In this document: piece after piece, positions 10,196 through 19,417 of the stretch
Position numbering within the stretch: the first letter of the stretch is position 1
How the letters are laid out: every line of letters starts with the position of its first letter
Assembly: GCA_026400105.1 (NCBI GenBank)
Contig: JAPLPQ010000083.1
Span: 45,817 to 109,816 of the forward strand
Direction: 5' to 3'
Source: Burkholderiales bacterium
Lineage (GTDB): Bacteria > Pseudomonadota > Gammaproteobacteria > Burkholderiales > Burkholderiaceae_C
Length of the DNA: 64,000 nt
Made by a program: the position numbers and the translations under genes
Notes under the pieces: generated by a model
Database searches by the model: none
Told to the model about the DNA's origin: nothing
Seen by the model: the letters and a program-made list of their open reading frames with translations, nothing else

Positions 10196-10992
10196 GGCTG
10201 GGGATTGTCCTCGACCGCGAACATCACGTCGCGCGCCAGCGGCACCAGATGCTGGCCGCTGTCGACGCACAGGGTCGAGCCGGTGATGGCGCGGGTCTGG
10301 GCCAGGAACAGGCAGGTCCGCGCCACGTCGGCCGGATCGGTCGGCCGGCGCAGCAGGTTGACGCGGCTGGCGCGGTCGAAGTTCTCCTGCGTCTGCGGGC
10401 CGCTCAGGTACATCAGGCCCGGCGCCACGCCACAGACGCGCACGCGCGGCGCCAGCGCCTGGGCCTGCAGCGCGACCGCGCGCTCGAGCGCCAGCTTGGT
10501 CACGGTATAGGAGAAATAGTCCGGGTTCAGGTTGAACACCTTCTGGTCCAGGATATGGATCACGCTGGCATCGATATCGGTGCCGGCGGGCAGGCCGGCG
10601 CCGAGTTCGCGCGCCAGCGACAGCGGCGCGATCAGGTTGACCTCGAGCTGCAGCCTGGCCAGTTCGGCATCGAAGCCGGCGCCGGTGTCGGGCTCGAAGG
10701 CCGAGGCGTTGTTGACCAGGCAGCTGACCGGGCCGGCGACCGCGGCGGCCTGCGCCATCAGGGCGCGCCGGCCGGCCTCGCTGGCCAGGTCGCCCTCGAT
10801 CGCTGTCGCGTCCAGGCCCTGCTCGCGCAGCGCCTGACAAAGCGCCTGCGCTGCCTCGCCCGAGCGCCGGTACTGGCACAGCACGCGCCAGCCGGCCTGC
10901 GCGAAGGCGCGGCAGATCTCGGCGCCCAGGCGCACGCCGCCGCCCGTGACGAGCACGGTCGGGACCGGGGCGATGGCGGTGCTGCGGCTCAT
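10192..10992 (-). CDS. Pteridine reductase / FolM-like short-chain dehydrogenase
   Basis: 266-residue SDR oxidoreductase. The cofactor motif is TGGGVRLGAE, the TGxxxRxG form typical of pteridine reductases and FolM rather than TGxxxGxG. NNASAFE matches the FolM/PTR1 (N)NASAW/F segment, and the catalytic Tyr-Lys pair is in FSYTVTK. Substrate is therefore probably dihydropterin or dihydromonapterin with NADPH. The frame extends to 11148 but homology supports the ATG at 10992 (MSRSTAIAPV). It heads a coupled three-gene pterin operon with two FolB-family genes and is divergent from the MidA-like gene. Confidence 0.78.
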   Translation of the reverse strand: MSRSTAIAPVPTVLVTGGGVRLGAEICRAFAQAGWRVLCQYRRSGEAAQALCQALREQGLDATAIEGDLASEAGRRALMAQAAAVAGPVSCLVNNASAFEPDTGAGFDAELARLQLEVNLIAPLSLARELGAGLPAGTDIDASVIHILDQKVFNLNPDYFSYTVTKLALERAVALQAQALAPRVRVCGVAPGLMYLSGPQTQENFDRASRVNLLRRPTDPADVARTCLFLAQTRAITGSTLCVDSGQHLVPLARDVMFAVEDNPQP

Positions 10993-11059
10993 GGCGCGTC
11001 CTTCATGGGGTGGTCGGGCGCTTATGATGGCGCCGCACCCGTAACCAGATGGCAGAACC

Positions 11060-12163
11060 ATGTTGAGCGATTTGTCCGAGAAGCTGAAAGCCCATATTGT
11101 CCGCGAGCTGGAGATTTCCGGCGGCTGGCTGTCCTTTGACCGCTTCATGGCGCTCGCGCTCTATCAGCCCGGCCTGGGCTATTACGCCAACGACAGCGTC
11201 AAGTTCGGTGCCATGCCCGGCAGCGGCAGCGACTTCGTGACCGCACCCGAGCTTTCGCCCTGGTTCGGTCGCACGCTCGGGCGCCAGGTCGCGCAGGCGC
11301 TCGCAGCCACTGGCACCGCTGAGGTCTGGGAGTTCGGCGCCGGCAGCGGCGCGCTGGCGCAGCAGATCCTGACCCAGCTCGACGCCATGGGCCACGGCGA
11401 TGTCCGCTACCGCATCGTCGACCTCTCGGGCACGCTGCGTGCGCGTCAGCAGCAGACCCTGGCGGCTTTCGGCGACCGGGTCGAGTGGGTCGACCGGCTG
11501 CCGGAACGCTTCGAGGGCGTGATCGTCGGCAACGAGGTGCTCGACGCGATGCCGGTCCAGTTGCTGCAGCGCCGCGGCGCGGCCTGGTTCGAGCGCGGCG
11601 TCGCGCTGCAGGGTGGCGCTTTCGTCTGGGAGGACCGGCCGACCGCGTTGCGTCCGCCGTGCGAGATCGAGGGCCCCCACGACTACCTGACCGAGATCCA
11701 CCCGCAGGCCGAGGCCTTCGTGCGCACACTGGCCGAGCGCTGGACCCGCGGCGCGGCCTTCTTCATCGACTACGGCTTCCCCGAGTCCGAGTATTACCAC
11801 CCGCAGCGCCACATGGGCACGCTGATCTGCCACCGCAGTCACAAGACCGACCATGACCCGCTGGCCGAGGTCGGGCTCAAGGACATCACGGCCCATGTCA
11901 ACTTCACCGGCATCGCGCTGGCAGCGCAGGACGCCGGCCTGCCGGTGCTGGGCTACACCAGCCAGGGCCGCTTCCTGATCAACGCCGGCCTGATCGAGCT
12001 CGCCGGCGAGCCGCCGGTGGCGCAGCGCGCCAACCTGGCCAAGCTGGTCAACGAGCACGAGATGGGCGAGCTGTTCAAGGTGCTGGCCTTCGCGCCGGCG
12101 GCTTGCGCCGAGGGCTGGGTTCCGCTCGGCTTCACTGCCGGCGACCGCAGCCATACGCTGTGA
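11060..12163 (+). CDS. MidA/NDUFAF7-like SAM-dependent methyltransferase
   Basis: 367-residue class I methyltransferase of the family called MidA or NDUFAF7 in mitochondria, where it methylates an arginine of complex I subunit NDUFS2. Visible hallmarks are the GYYANDSVKFG start region, DFVTAPELSPWFG, the SAM-binding WEFGAGSGALA motif around residue 95, and EGVIVGNEVLDAMPVQL. Family length is typical. The bacterial substrate is not established. It is divergent from the FolM-like gene across 67 bases containing a TATGAT box near 11021, and DUF2905 follows by 10 bases. Confidence 0.85.
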   Translation: MLSDLSEKLKAHIVRELEISGGWLSFDRFMALALYQPGLGYYANDSVKFGAMPGSGSDFVTAPELSPWFGRTLGRQVAQALAATGTAEVWEFGAGSGALAQQILTQLDAMGHGDVRYRIVDLSGTLRARQQQTLAAFGDRVEWVDRLPERFEGVIVGNEVLDAMPVQLLQRRGAAWFERGVALQGGAFVWEDRPTALRPPCEIEGPHDYLTEIHPQAEAFVRTLAERWTRGAAFFIDYGFPESEYYHPQRHMGTLICHRSHKTDHDPLAEVGLKDITAHVNFTGIALAAQDAGLPVLGYTSQGRFLINAGLIELAGEPPVAQRANLAKLVNEHEMGELFKVLAFAPAACAEGWVPLGFTAGDRSHTL

Positions 12164-12173
12164 GCGAATCCTG

Positions 12174-12368
12174 ATGCTGCGCTGGCTGATCGTCGTGCTG
12201 CTGGCCATGGTGCTGGTGCAGGGGCTGACGGGGTGGCTGCGCAAGATCGGACTCGGGCGGCTGCCGGGCGACCTGCGCTTTCGCGCCTTCGGTCGCTACT
12301 GGGAGCTGCCGATCGCGACCGCGCTGCTGCTGAGCTGGATCGCCGCGCTGCTGCAGCATCTGTTTTGA
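12174..12368 (+). CDS. Small DUF2905 membrane protein
   Basis: 64-residue membrane protein with two hydrophobic helices (about residues 3-20 and 46-62) separated by a basic, glycine-rich stretch LRKIGLGRLPGDLRF. The IGLGRLPGDLRF pattern is diagnostic of the DUF2905 family. Function is unknown. It starts 10 bases after the methyltransferase stop and ends 10 bases before trxC, so all three are likely co-transcribed. Confidence 0.8.
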   Translation: MLRWLIVVLLAMVLVQGLTGWLRKIGLGRLPGDLRFRAFGRYWELPIATALLLSWIAALLQHLF

Positions 12369-12378
12369 AGGAGAAGCC

Positions 12379-12837
<459 letters not shown>

Positions 12838-12873
12838 CTCTGGTCGACGCGCCGTGGCCGTGCGCCGCCGGTT

Positions 12874-14235
12874 TCAGGCGCTGATCCCGGCCTCGCGCTG
12901 CGCCGGGTTCAGTGCCTGCGCGATCGCCGCGCTGCGCGCCTGCTCGATCGCCAGTGCGATCATCGGGCCGATCTTGCGCGGGTCGCCGCTCTGCAGCCGG
13001 ACTTCCTCGCTCACGCGCGCCGCGATCGGCGCGGTCGCCACCGCCAGCGCGGCATCGAGCGCGGTTTGCAGCCGCGCCGCCTGGGGATAGGGCGCTTCCT
13101 CGAAGTGAAGCCGGCCGCGCGCGTCGCACTCGCAGGCCTGCAGGAACTCGACGAAGCGCTCGGGCCGGCGGATCGCGTCGCAGCGCTCGAGCAGGCGCAG
13201 CGTGGCCGGCGCCGACAGGTCGGCGCAGCGGTGGATATGGCCATGCTCGCGCGCCACCACTTCGGCCAGCTCCTTGCAGTCGCGCGGCACGCGCCAGCGT
13301 TCGCACAGCTTGAGCAGCAGCTTGACGCTGCGCATCTCGTGGCCTATATGGCGCGGCAGCACGTCGGCGGGCGTGTTGCCCTTGCCGAGGTCGTGGCACA
13401 GGCAGGCGAAGCGCACCGTCAGCGGCGCCTGCAGCCGGGCCGACATGTCGAGCACCATGCCCAGGTGCACGCCGGTGTCGACCTCGGGGTGGTAGTCGGC
13501 GCGCTGCGGCACGCCCCAGAGCCGGTCGACCTCGGGCAGCAGTACCTTCAAGGCGCCGCAGTCGCGCAGCAGTTCCAGCATGCGCGAGGGTTTGCGCTCC
13601 ATCAGGCCGCGCGAGAGTTCCTGCCAGACCCGCTCGGGCACCAGATGGTCGACCTCGCCCTGCTCGACCATCGATCGCATCAGCTCCAGCGTCTCGGGAG
13701 CAACCTCGAAATCGGGCCAGCGCGCGGCAAAGCGCGCCATGCGCAGGATGCGCACCGGGTCCTCGTGGAAGGCATCGGTGACATGGCGCAGCACCCGCTG
13801 CTGCAGGTCGCGCCGGCCGTCATGGGGGTCGACCAGGCGCGGGTCGTTGGGGTCGAAGCGGCCGTCCGCGTCCAGCGCATCGGCCGGCAGCGCGATCGCG
13901 TTGACGGTCAGATCGCGCCGCGCCAGGTCTTCCTCCAGGCTCACGCCGGCATCGGTATGGAAGGCAAAGCCATGGTAGCCGCGCGCGGTCTTGCGTTCGG
14001 TGCGGGCCAGCGCGTATTCCTCGCGCGTGCGCGGATGCAGGAAGACCGGGAAATCGCGCCCGACCGGCAGGAAGCCCTGCGCCGTCATGGCCTCGGGCGT
14101 GCTGCCAACGACGACCCAGTCGCGGTCGGCATGTGGGCTGCCGTCGGGCAGCCGGTGCACGGTATGGAAATGACCCAGCAGGCCGTCGCGCACCGCGCCG
14201 CCGACCAGGTAAATCTGCCCGCTGGCCGGCTTCAT
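12874..14235 (-). CDS. cca: tRNA CCA-adding enzyme / multifunctional CCA protein
   Basis: 453-residue class II CCA nucleotidyltransferase that builds or repairs the tRNA 3' CCA end. It shows [12 protein letters not shown] (nucleotide loop), DRDWVVVG with the metal-binding Asp pair, [26 protein letters not shown], and a C-terminal HD domain ([14 protein letters not shown]) giving phosphohydrolase activity in the long proteobacterial form. Between DGLLG and DRDWVVVG sits an insertion of roughly a dozen residues ([14 protein letters not shown]) absent from most relatives I know. The start at 14235 overlaps the upstream repressor stop by 4 bases. Confidence 0.93.
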   Translation of the reverse strand: MKPASGQIYLVGGAVRDGLLGHFHTVHRLPDGSPHADRDWVVVGSTPEAMTAQGFLPVGRDFPVFLHPRTREEYALARTERKTARGYHGFAFHTDAGVSLEEDLARRDLTVNAIALPADALDADGRFDPNDPRLVDPHDGRRDLQQRVLRHVTDAFHEDPVRILRMARFAARWPDFEVAPETLELMRSMVEQGEVDHLVPERVWQELSRGLMERKPSRMLELLRDCGALKVLLPEVDRLWGVPQRADYHPEVDTGVHLGMVLDMSARLQAPLTVRFACLCHDLGKGNTPADVLPRHIGHEMRSVKLLLKLCERWRVPRDCKELAEVVAREHGHIHRCADLSAPATLRLLERCDAIRRPERFVEFLQACECDARGRLHFEEAPYPQAARLQTALDAALAVATAPIAARVSEEVRLQSGDPRKIGPMIALAIEQARSAAIAQALNPAQREAGISA

Positions 14236-14543
14236 GCGTATTTTTCCAGGATGCGGGTCGAGCGCTCGACGCCCTCGACCGAGTCGCCCTGGTTCACGGC
14301 TTCCAGCATCGAGCAGGCCATCAGGCGGTAGAAGGCCTTGTCCATCGCCTTGCGTGCGGCCGACATCTGTTGCGCGATGTCCTCGCAGGGGCGCCCGGCG
14401 TCGACCATCTCGGCCAGGGCCCGGACCTGGCCCTCGATGCGGCGCAGCCGGTTGACGATGTCGCGCTGGTGCTCGCTGCGCTGCACGGCGGCGCCGGACA
14501 TCGGCGTGGGGCTGGCCAGGGCAGCAGTCTTGTTCGCGGGCAT
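14232..14543 (-). CDS. CsoR/RcnR/FrmR-family metal-sensitive repressor
   Basis: 103-residue all-helical DUF156 regulator. The [16 protein letters not shown] motif is diagnostic of this family of tetrameric repressors that release DNA on metal, formaldehyde or sulfane-sulfur binding. Cysteines are at 53 (GRPCEDI) and 77 (MACSML), a 24-residue spacing that does not fit the usual CsoR Cys-His-Cys set (C...H-x3-C), so the sensed ligand is unclear. No metal exporter is adjacent; the gene overlaps cca by 4 bases. A persulfide dioxygenase about 3.7 kb away is a possible but unproven target. Confidence 0.8.
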   Translation of the reverse strand: MPANKTAALASPTPMSGAAVQRSEHQRDIVNRLRRIEGQVRALAEMVDAGRPCEDIAQQMSAARKAMDKAFYRLMACSMLEAVNQGDSVEGVERSTRILEKYA

Positions 14544-14582
14544 GTGGGAAAAATCTTTCTGGTGTTCGGGACCGAGCGGGAC

Positions 14583-15527
14583 TCAGCCCCGGGTGTAGCG
14601 TTGGCGCATGGCCAGCAGCGGGTCGGCGCGGCCCTGCAGTTCGAGGTAGCTGGCCACGACCGGCTCGAGCGCCTCGGCGCTGATGCCGAGCTCGGCCAGG
14701 CCGGGCAGGGTGCCGCTGGCGACGTTGTCGACCTTGAGCGAGGCGAAATTGTCGGTGCTCATGAGCGGCTCGCCCGGCAGGGATTGCAGCAGCAGCGCCT
14801 GCAGGTAGCCGAAGGCGCGCGGCATGCCGATCACCGGACGCGGATGGCCCGACAGCCGGCCGGCGATCTGCACCAGCTCGCGCAGCGGGTAGGCACGCGG
14901 CCCGGCCAGCTCGTAGGTCTGGCCGATGGTCGCTGGGTCCTGCAGGCAATGGACGACGGCGCGCGCGACATCGCCGACCCAGACCGGCTGCAGGCGCGCG
15001 GCTGCGCCAGGCAGCAGCATGACGGGCAGCACGGCTTGCAGGCGGGCGAACAGCGTCAGGAAGCTGTCGCCGGCGCCGAAGATCACGCTCGGGCGCAGCA
15101 GGGTCAGCTCCAGCCCGGCCTCGCGCAGCACCGCTTCGCCGGCAGCCTTGCTGCGCTGGTATTGCGAGGGGCCGCTGGCGCTGGCGCCCAGGGCGCTGAC
15201 ATGCACCAGCCGCCTGATGCCGGCGGACTGCATCGCGCGCGCCAGCTTGCGTGGCAGCTCCACATGCGCCTGCTCGAAGCGCTGTTCGCTGCCATGCAGC
15301 ACGCCGATCAGGTTGATGACAGCGTCATGGCCCGGCAGCAGGCGTGCCAGTGCGGCCTCGTCATGCACATTGGCTTCGAGCACGGTCACGCCGGGCAGGA
15401 TCTGCACCGCGCTGGCGTTGGCCTCGCGTCGGGTCGCTACCGTCACGCGCATGCCGGCGCGGACCAGCTGTTCGCAGATCTGTCGGCCGACAAAGCCGGT
15501 TCCCCCCAGCAGCAGGATGTTCTTCAT
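14583..15527 (-). CDS. NDUFA9-like NAD(P)H-binding protein (complex I-associated family)
   Basis: 314-residue atypical short-chain dehydrogenase of the NDUFA9 / NmrA-like group. The Rossmann motif [10 protein letters not shown] is at residues 8-17, followed by AVINLIGVL and HVSALGAS; the usual SDR Tyr-x3-Lys appears as YQRSK. Relatives are annotated as complex I NDUFA9-subunit family proteins, and a role in ubiquinone synthesis or assembly has been proposed for some, but this member's role is unknown. It lies 21 bases downstream of slt on the same strand. Confidence 0.8.
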   Translation of the reverse strand: MKNILLLGGTGFVGRQICEQLVRAGMRVTVATRREANASAVQILPGVTVLEANVHDEAALARLLPGHDAVINLIGVLHGSEQRFEQAHVELPRKLARAMQSAGIRRLVHVSALGASASGPSQYQRSKAAGEAVLREAGLELTLLRPSVIFGAGDSFLTLFARLQAVLPVMLLPGAAARLQPVWVGDVARAVVHCLQDPATIGQTYELAGPRAYPLRELVQIAGRLSGHPRPVIGMPRAFGYLQALLLQSLPGEPLMSTDNFASLKVDNVASGTLPGLAELGISAEALEPVVASYLELQGRADPLLAMRQRYTRG

Positions 15528-15548
15528 GTGCTTCTCCTCTCGTGCGGT

Positions 15549-17540
15549 TCAGGGCAGATCGGCATTCGGGGCCAGGTTGCCCAGGCGCGGACCAATGGCG
15601 GCCAGGCGGCTGCCGATGCGTTGCGGTTGTCCGCTCAGCAGCGCGGCGTATTGGGTGGTGTTGGCGATCACTTTCTTGACGTAGTCGCGCGTCTCGGTGA
15701 ACGGGATGTTCTCGATCCAGGCTGGCGCCTCGAGCACCGGACCGTTGCGCCAGACGCGCGGCCGTCCGGGGCCGGCGTTGTAGGCGGCGGCGGCCATCGG
15801 CATCGAACCCTCGAAGTCGTCCAGCGCCAGCTTGAGGTAGGCGGTGCCGATCATGATGTTGGTGTCGCGCTCGGCGATCTGGTGCGGCTTGTAGTCGGTC
15901 AGGCCGATGCGCTTGGCGGTCCATTGCGCGGTCGCCGGCATGACCTGCATCAGTCCCGAGGCCCCGACGCCCGAGCGCGCCTCGGTGACGAAACGGCTTT
16001 CCTGCCGGATCAGTCCGTAGACATAGGCCGGGTCGAGCCCGACCTCGCGTGCGCGCTTGACCACCTGCTCGCGGTGCGGGGTCGGGAAGCGCTGGCTGTA
16101 GTCGATCTCGGTCCGGGTGCGCTCGCTGGTGTTGATGCAGCGGTCCCAGACCTGCTGCTGGCAGGCCAGGTCGGCCGCGGCCAGCAGCTCGCGGTCGCTC
16201 ATGCCGCCGCGCTGGTGCAGATTGGTCTGGTAGTTCCATTCGCGCACGCCTTCGCTGCGCAGGCCGTTGCCGATGGCCCAGAGCGCGCGCTGCAGGCCGG
16301 GATTCTGTTGTGCCGCTGCCTTTTCAGCCGGGCTCAGGGGCGCGGGGGTCGGTGCCACCACGGTGGCCTGGCCCAGCGCTTCCTGCGCCAGCTGTTCGTA
16401 GAAGCCGGTGCCGTTCGCGATGCGCTGCAGCAGCGCGCGTGCCTGGGCATCATGGTCCGGCCCCTGCAGCGCGAGCAGCGCGCGCGCCTGCCAGTAGGTC
16501 CAGCTCGGGTCGCGCCGCTGCGCCTCGCCCATCTGGGCGATCGCGCTCTGCACCTGCTTCCAGTCGGCCGAACGCAGCGCGGCACGCGTCTTCCAGGCCA
16601 GCATCTCGTCGTTGAGGTAGCGCTCCTGCGCCTGGTTGAAATAGTCGAGCGCACGCGGCGACAGCTTGAGTGCCGCCTGGCGGCCGATCACGCCCCAGAC
16701 CCAGCTGCGTTCCTCGTCGGTCAGCTGGGTGCGCCAGCGCAGCTTGCCGAGCTGTTCGGCCGCTTCCTCGTGATCCTTGGCTGCCAGCCGCACCAGCGCC
16801 AGCGTGACCAGCTCCTTGGTGCGCGGGCGCAGCGCGGTCAGCTTGTCATCGAGGTAGCGCGCCGGGTTGGCGTAGAGGTCCTCGACTATCACGGCCCACT
16901 GCTTGTCGAGCATGGCGACGGCCTGGGTCGCGACGCGCAGGCGGCCGCTTTCCATCCCGAGGCGGGCGCGTTGCCAGGCGGCATCGACCTCGAGCTCCTC
17001 GCGCTGCAGCAGCGCGCGCGCGGCGCTGGCACAGCCTTCATCGGCCTCCTTCTGGCCCAGCCAGAGCTGGCGCACGGTCTCGGCGGCCGGCGCGCGCGGG
17101 CTCTGGGGATCGGCCAGCAAGGCATAGCACTGGACCTCGCGGTCATCGTTCATGCGGTATTGCGCCTGCTCGATGCGGAAGTTGTTCCAGTCGCCACGCC
17201 GGCCCAGCAGCAGCAGCCAGTCGTTGCGCAGCCGGTCTTCGTAGTAGCTGCCCGACCAGCGGCTCAGGAAGGCGCGGATCTCGTCCGGGCTCGCGCTTTC
17301 GAGCCGGGCCCGCAGCTCCCAGTAGGCACCCAGGGGTTCGAGCAGGTGGCCTTGCAGGCGTGGCAAGGCCGCGCTCAGCGTGCGCTGGTCATTCTTGCGA
17401 AAGGCTTCGCGCATGTCCTGCAGCGCCCGCTCGGGCCCGCTCTGGGCGCTTGCCAGCGCGGGGGCGCCCAGCAAGGCGGTCGACATGGAAAGCGTGGTAA
17501 AAATCGACCACAATCCTGCCAAGGTCACATTTCTCATCAT
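15549..17540 (-). CDS. slt: Soluble lytic murein transglycosylase (Slt family)
   Basis: 663-residue periplasmic enzyme that cleaves peptidoglycan to 1,6-anhydromuropeptides. It begins MMRNVTLAGL with a Sec signal ending near LASAQS, continues as a long alpha-helical superhelix (about residues 35-480), and ends in a GH23 lysozyme-like domain with catalytic Glu in RQESRF and the GLMQVMPATA motif. The frame is open upstream to 18116, but 17540 is the first start giving a signal peptide. It is divergent from the 5-formyl-THF cyclo-ligase, whose ATG lies only 10 bases away. Confidence 0.9.
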   Translation of the reverse strand: MMRNVTLAGLWSIFTTLSMSTALLGAPALASAQSGPERALQDMREAFRKNDQRTLSAALPRLQGHLLEPLGAYWELRARLESASPDEIRAFLSRWSGSYYEDRLRNDWLLLLGRRGDWNNFRIEQAQYRMNDDREVQCYALLADPQSPRAPAAETVRQLWLGQKEADEGCASAARALLQREELEVDAAWQRARLGMESGRLRVATQAVAMLDKQWAVIVEDLYANPARYLDDKLTALRPRTKELVTLALVRLAAKDHEEAAEQLGKLRWRTQLTDEERSWVWGVIGRQAALKLSPRALDYFNQAQERYLNDEMLAWKTRAALRSADWKQVQSAIAQMGEAQRRDPSWTYWQARALLALQGPDHDAQARALLQRIANGTGFYEQLAQEALGQATVVAPTPAPLSPAEKAAAQQNPGLQRALWAIGNGLRSEGVREWNYQTNLHQRGGMSDRELLAAADLACQQQVWDRCINTSERTRTEIDYSQRFPTPHREQVVKRAREVGLDPAYVYGLIRQESRFVTEARSGVGASGLMQVMPATAQWTAKRIGLTDYKPHQIAERDTNIMIGTAYLKLALDDFEGSMPMAAAAYNAGPGRPRVWRNGPVLEAPAWIENIPFTETRDYVKKVIANTTQYAALLSGQPQRIGSRLAAIGPRLGNLAPNADLP

Positions 17541-17549
17541 AGGGCGATT

Positions 17550-18173
17550 ATGGACAACAATGACCGAATCGTGCAGGCGGGCCGAGCGGCCCAGAAAGCC
17601 ATCTGGCGCAAGCGGCTGGTGGCCGAGCGCCTGCAACTGGAGGACAGGCTGGCGCGCAACGAGGCCCTGCAGCGCGTCATGCGGGTCTGGCTGGTCGATC
17701 GTCCCGATGCCGTGATCGGTGCCTACTGGCCGATCAAGGGCGAGTTCGACCCGCTGCCGGCGCTGTTCCGCTGGCAGGAGGCCGGCATGGAGGCCGACGC
17801 GGCCGGCGCCTCGCAGCGGCGTCGGATCGGGCTGCCGGTCATCAACAAGATCGACAAGACGCTGAGTTTTCATCGCTGGTACCCCGGTTGCGAGATGGAA
17901 GAGGATGCCTTCGGCATTCCCAAGCCCAAGGACACTGAGTTGGTGCATCCGACCCTGCTGTTTGTTCCCTGCGTCGGCTATGGGCCGGGCGGTTACCGGC
18001 TCGGCTACGGCGGCGGCTTCTACGACCGCACCCTGGCCGCGCTGGCGCCCCGGCCTTTCACCGTCGGCCTGGGCTACACCCACGGCTTCCTGCCTGAACT
18101 CGAGCCCGAGCCGCATGACCTCGCGCTCGACGCGCTGCTCAACGACAACGGGGTGGTCTGGCCGCTGCCCTGA
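17550..18173 (+). CDS. 5-formyltetrahydrofolate cyclo-ligase
   Basis: 207-residue enzyme that converts 5-formyl-THF to 5,10-methenyl-THF with ATP. Seen are the basic N-terminal helix with KAIWRKRLVAER, the substrate segment WPIKGEFD, and the ATP-binding loop YGPGGYRLGYGGGFYDRTL near the C-terminus. Family length is about 190-210. The ATG at 17550 (MDNNDRIVQAG) is preferred; the same frame stays open for kilobases upstream only because it is antisense to slt. In many bacteria the gene lies beside 6S RNA (ssrS); I did not find a 6S-like structure here. Confidence 0.9.
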   Translation: MDNNDRIVQAGRAAQKAIWRKRLVAERLQLEDRLARNEALQRVMRVWLVDRPDAVIGAYWPIKGEFDPLPALFRWQEAGMEADAAGASQRRRIGLPVINKIDKTLSFHRWYPGCEMEEDAFGIPKPKDTELVHPTLLFVPCVGYGPGGYRLGYGGGFYDRTLAALAPRPFTVGLGYTHGFLPELEPEPHDLALDALLNDNGVVWPLP

Positions 18174-18239
18174 GGAATGCCGCGCTCCTTATGATGTCGG
18201 GACAATCCTGTCCGGTCATCCCGACTCCTTGCCGCCGCC

Positions 18240-19361
18240 ATGCAACCGATCCAGCTCTTCGATCCCGACTCCAGCACCTACACCTACCTGCTGTTCGATG
18301 AATCCAGCCGCGAGGCGCTGATCATCGACCCGGTCGACAGCCAGCTCGAGCGCGATCTGGCCGTGCTGCGCCAGTACGGGCTCAGGCTGCTGTGGACGAT
18401 CGAGACCCATGCCCATGCCGACCACATCACGAGCGCGGGCCTGCTGGCCGAGCATGCCGGCGCGCGCACCGCAGTGCCGGCCGCTTGCGGCATCAGCACG
18501 GCAGCAGTCCAGTTGCAGGACGGCGACCGGCTCGAGTTCGGCCGTCAGTCGCTCCAGGCCCTGGCCACGCCCGGCCATACCGCCGGCAGCATGAGCTATT
18601 ACTGGGATTGCGCCGACAAGCGCCATGTCTTCACCGGCGACACGCTGCTGATCAACGGCTGCGGCCGCACCGACTTCCAGTCGGGCAGCGCCGAGGCGCT
18701 CTGGCACAGCATCACCGGCCGCCTGTTTGCCTTGCCGGCCGACACCACGGTCTGGCCCGGTCATGATTACCATGGCCACAAGCATTCGAGCATCGGCCAT
18801 GAGAAGGCGCACAACCCGCGCCTGGCCGGCAAGACGCAGCAGGAGTTCATCGCGATCATGGACAGCCTGCACCTGCCCAAGCCGCGCCGGATCGACGAGG
18901 CCGTGCCGGCCAATCTGAGCTCGGGCCTGCGCCACGACGCCGATGGTGCCTGGCTGCTGCAGCCGCGTCCGGCCGCCGGCTATGCGGGCGATGTCTCGCC
19001 GCAGCTGGCCTGGGCCTGGGTCCAGGCTGGCGAAGCGGTGCTGGTCGACGTGCGCACCGATGCCGAGCGGGCCTGGGTCGGCTTCGTGCCCGAGGCGGTT
19101 CCGATTGCCTGGAAGCAGTGGCCCGGCATGGCGATGAACCCGGACTTCGACAGCGCGCTGCTGCAGGCTGGCGCCGGCCGCAAGGTCGTGCTGCTGTGCC
19201 GCAGCGGCGTGCGTTCGGTGGCGGCGGCCAAACGCGCGACCGAACTCGACATCGAGGCCTACAACATCCTCGAGGGCTTCGAGGGCGATCCGGATGACCA
19301 CGGGCAGCGCGGCCACCTGGGTGGCTGGCGTTTTCATGCGCTGCCCTGGCGCCAGAACTGA
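18240..19361 (+). CDS. Persulfide dioxygenase-rhodanese fusion
   Basis: 373-residue two-domain sulfur enzyme. The N-terminal metallo-beta-lactamase fold (1-235) has H57-A-H59-A-D61-H62, H113, D134 and H175, the ETHE1-type iron/zinc ligand set, so it should oxidise glutathione persulfide to sulfite. The C-terminal rhodanese domain (about 245-373) has the active-site loop C320-RSGVRS, so it may pass sulfane sulfur to or from glutathione. This natural fusion is known in some Burkholderia (PRF-type). It detoxifies sulfide-derived persulfides in the cytoplasm. No sulfide:quinone reductase gene is adjacent. Confidence 0.87.
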   Translation: MQPIQLFDPDSSTYTYLLFDESSREALIIDPVDSQLERDLAVLRQYGLRLLWTIETHAHADHITSAGLLAEHAGARTAVPAACGISTAAVQLQDGDRLEFGRQSLQALATPGHTAGSMSYYWDCADKRHVFTGDTLLINGCGRTDFQSGSAEALWHSITGRLFALPADTTVWPGHDYHGHKHSSIGHEKAHNPRLAGKTQQEFIAIMDSLHLPKPRRIDEAVPANLSSGLRHDADGAWLLQPRPAAGYAGDVSPQLAWAWVQAGEAVLVDVRTDAERAWVGFVPEAVPIAWKQWPGMAMNPDFDSALLQAGAGRKVVLLCRSGVRSVAAAKRATELDIEAYNILEGFEGDPDDHGQRGHLGGWRFHALPWRQN

Positions 19362-19378
19362 GGCGGTTTTGCTGAAAC

Positions 19379-19392
19379 CAGGGTTAACCCTG
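19379..19392. promoter_or_regulatory. 14-bp perfect palindrome CAGGGTTAACCCTG before coaX
   Basis: A perfect 14-base palindrome 26 bases before the coaX ATG and 18 bases after the previous stop. Its symmetry suits a dimeric DNA-binding protein. It is short, has no loop and no T tract, so an RNA terminator is unlikely. No regulator gene is adjacent. The assignment as an operator is inference. Confidence 0.4.
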
Positions 19393-19417
19393 ATGACGGT
19401 CTGATTATCATCGCGCC

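Noticed and set aside
14133-17549. Very long open frame on the plus strand antisense to cca, the NDUFA9-like gene and slt
   Set aside because: Its product is rich in Arg, Gly, Ala, His and Gln without domains, while the minus-strand genes are well conserved. Stops are rare in this frame because of GC-rich codon third positions. Only its 3' end (17550-18173) is a real gene.
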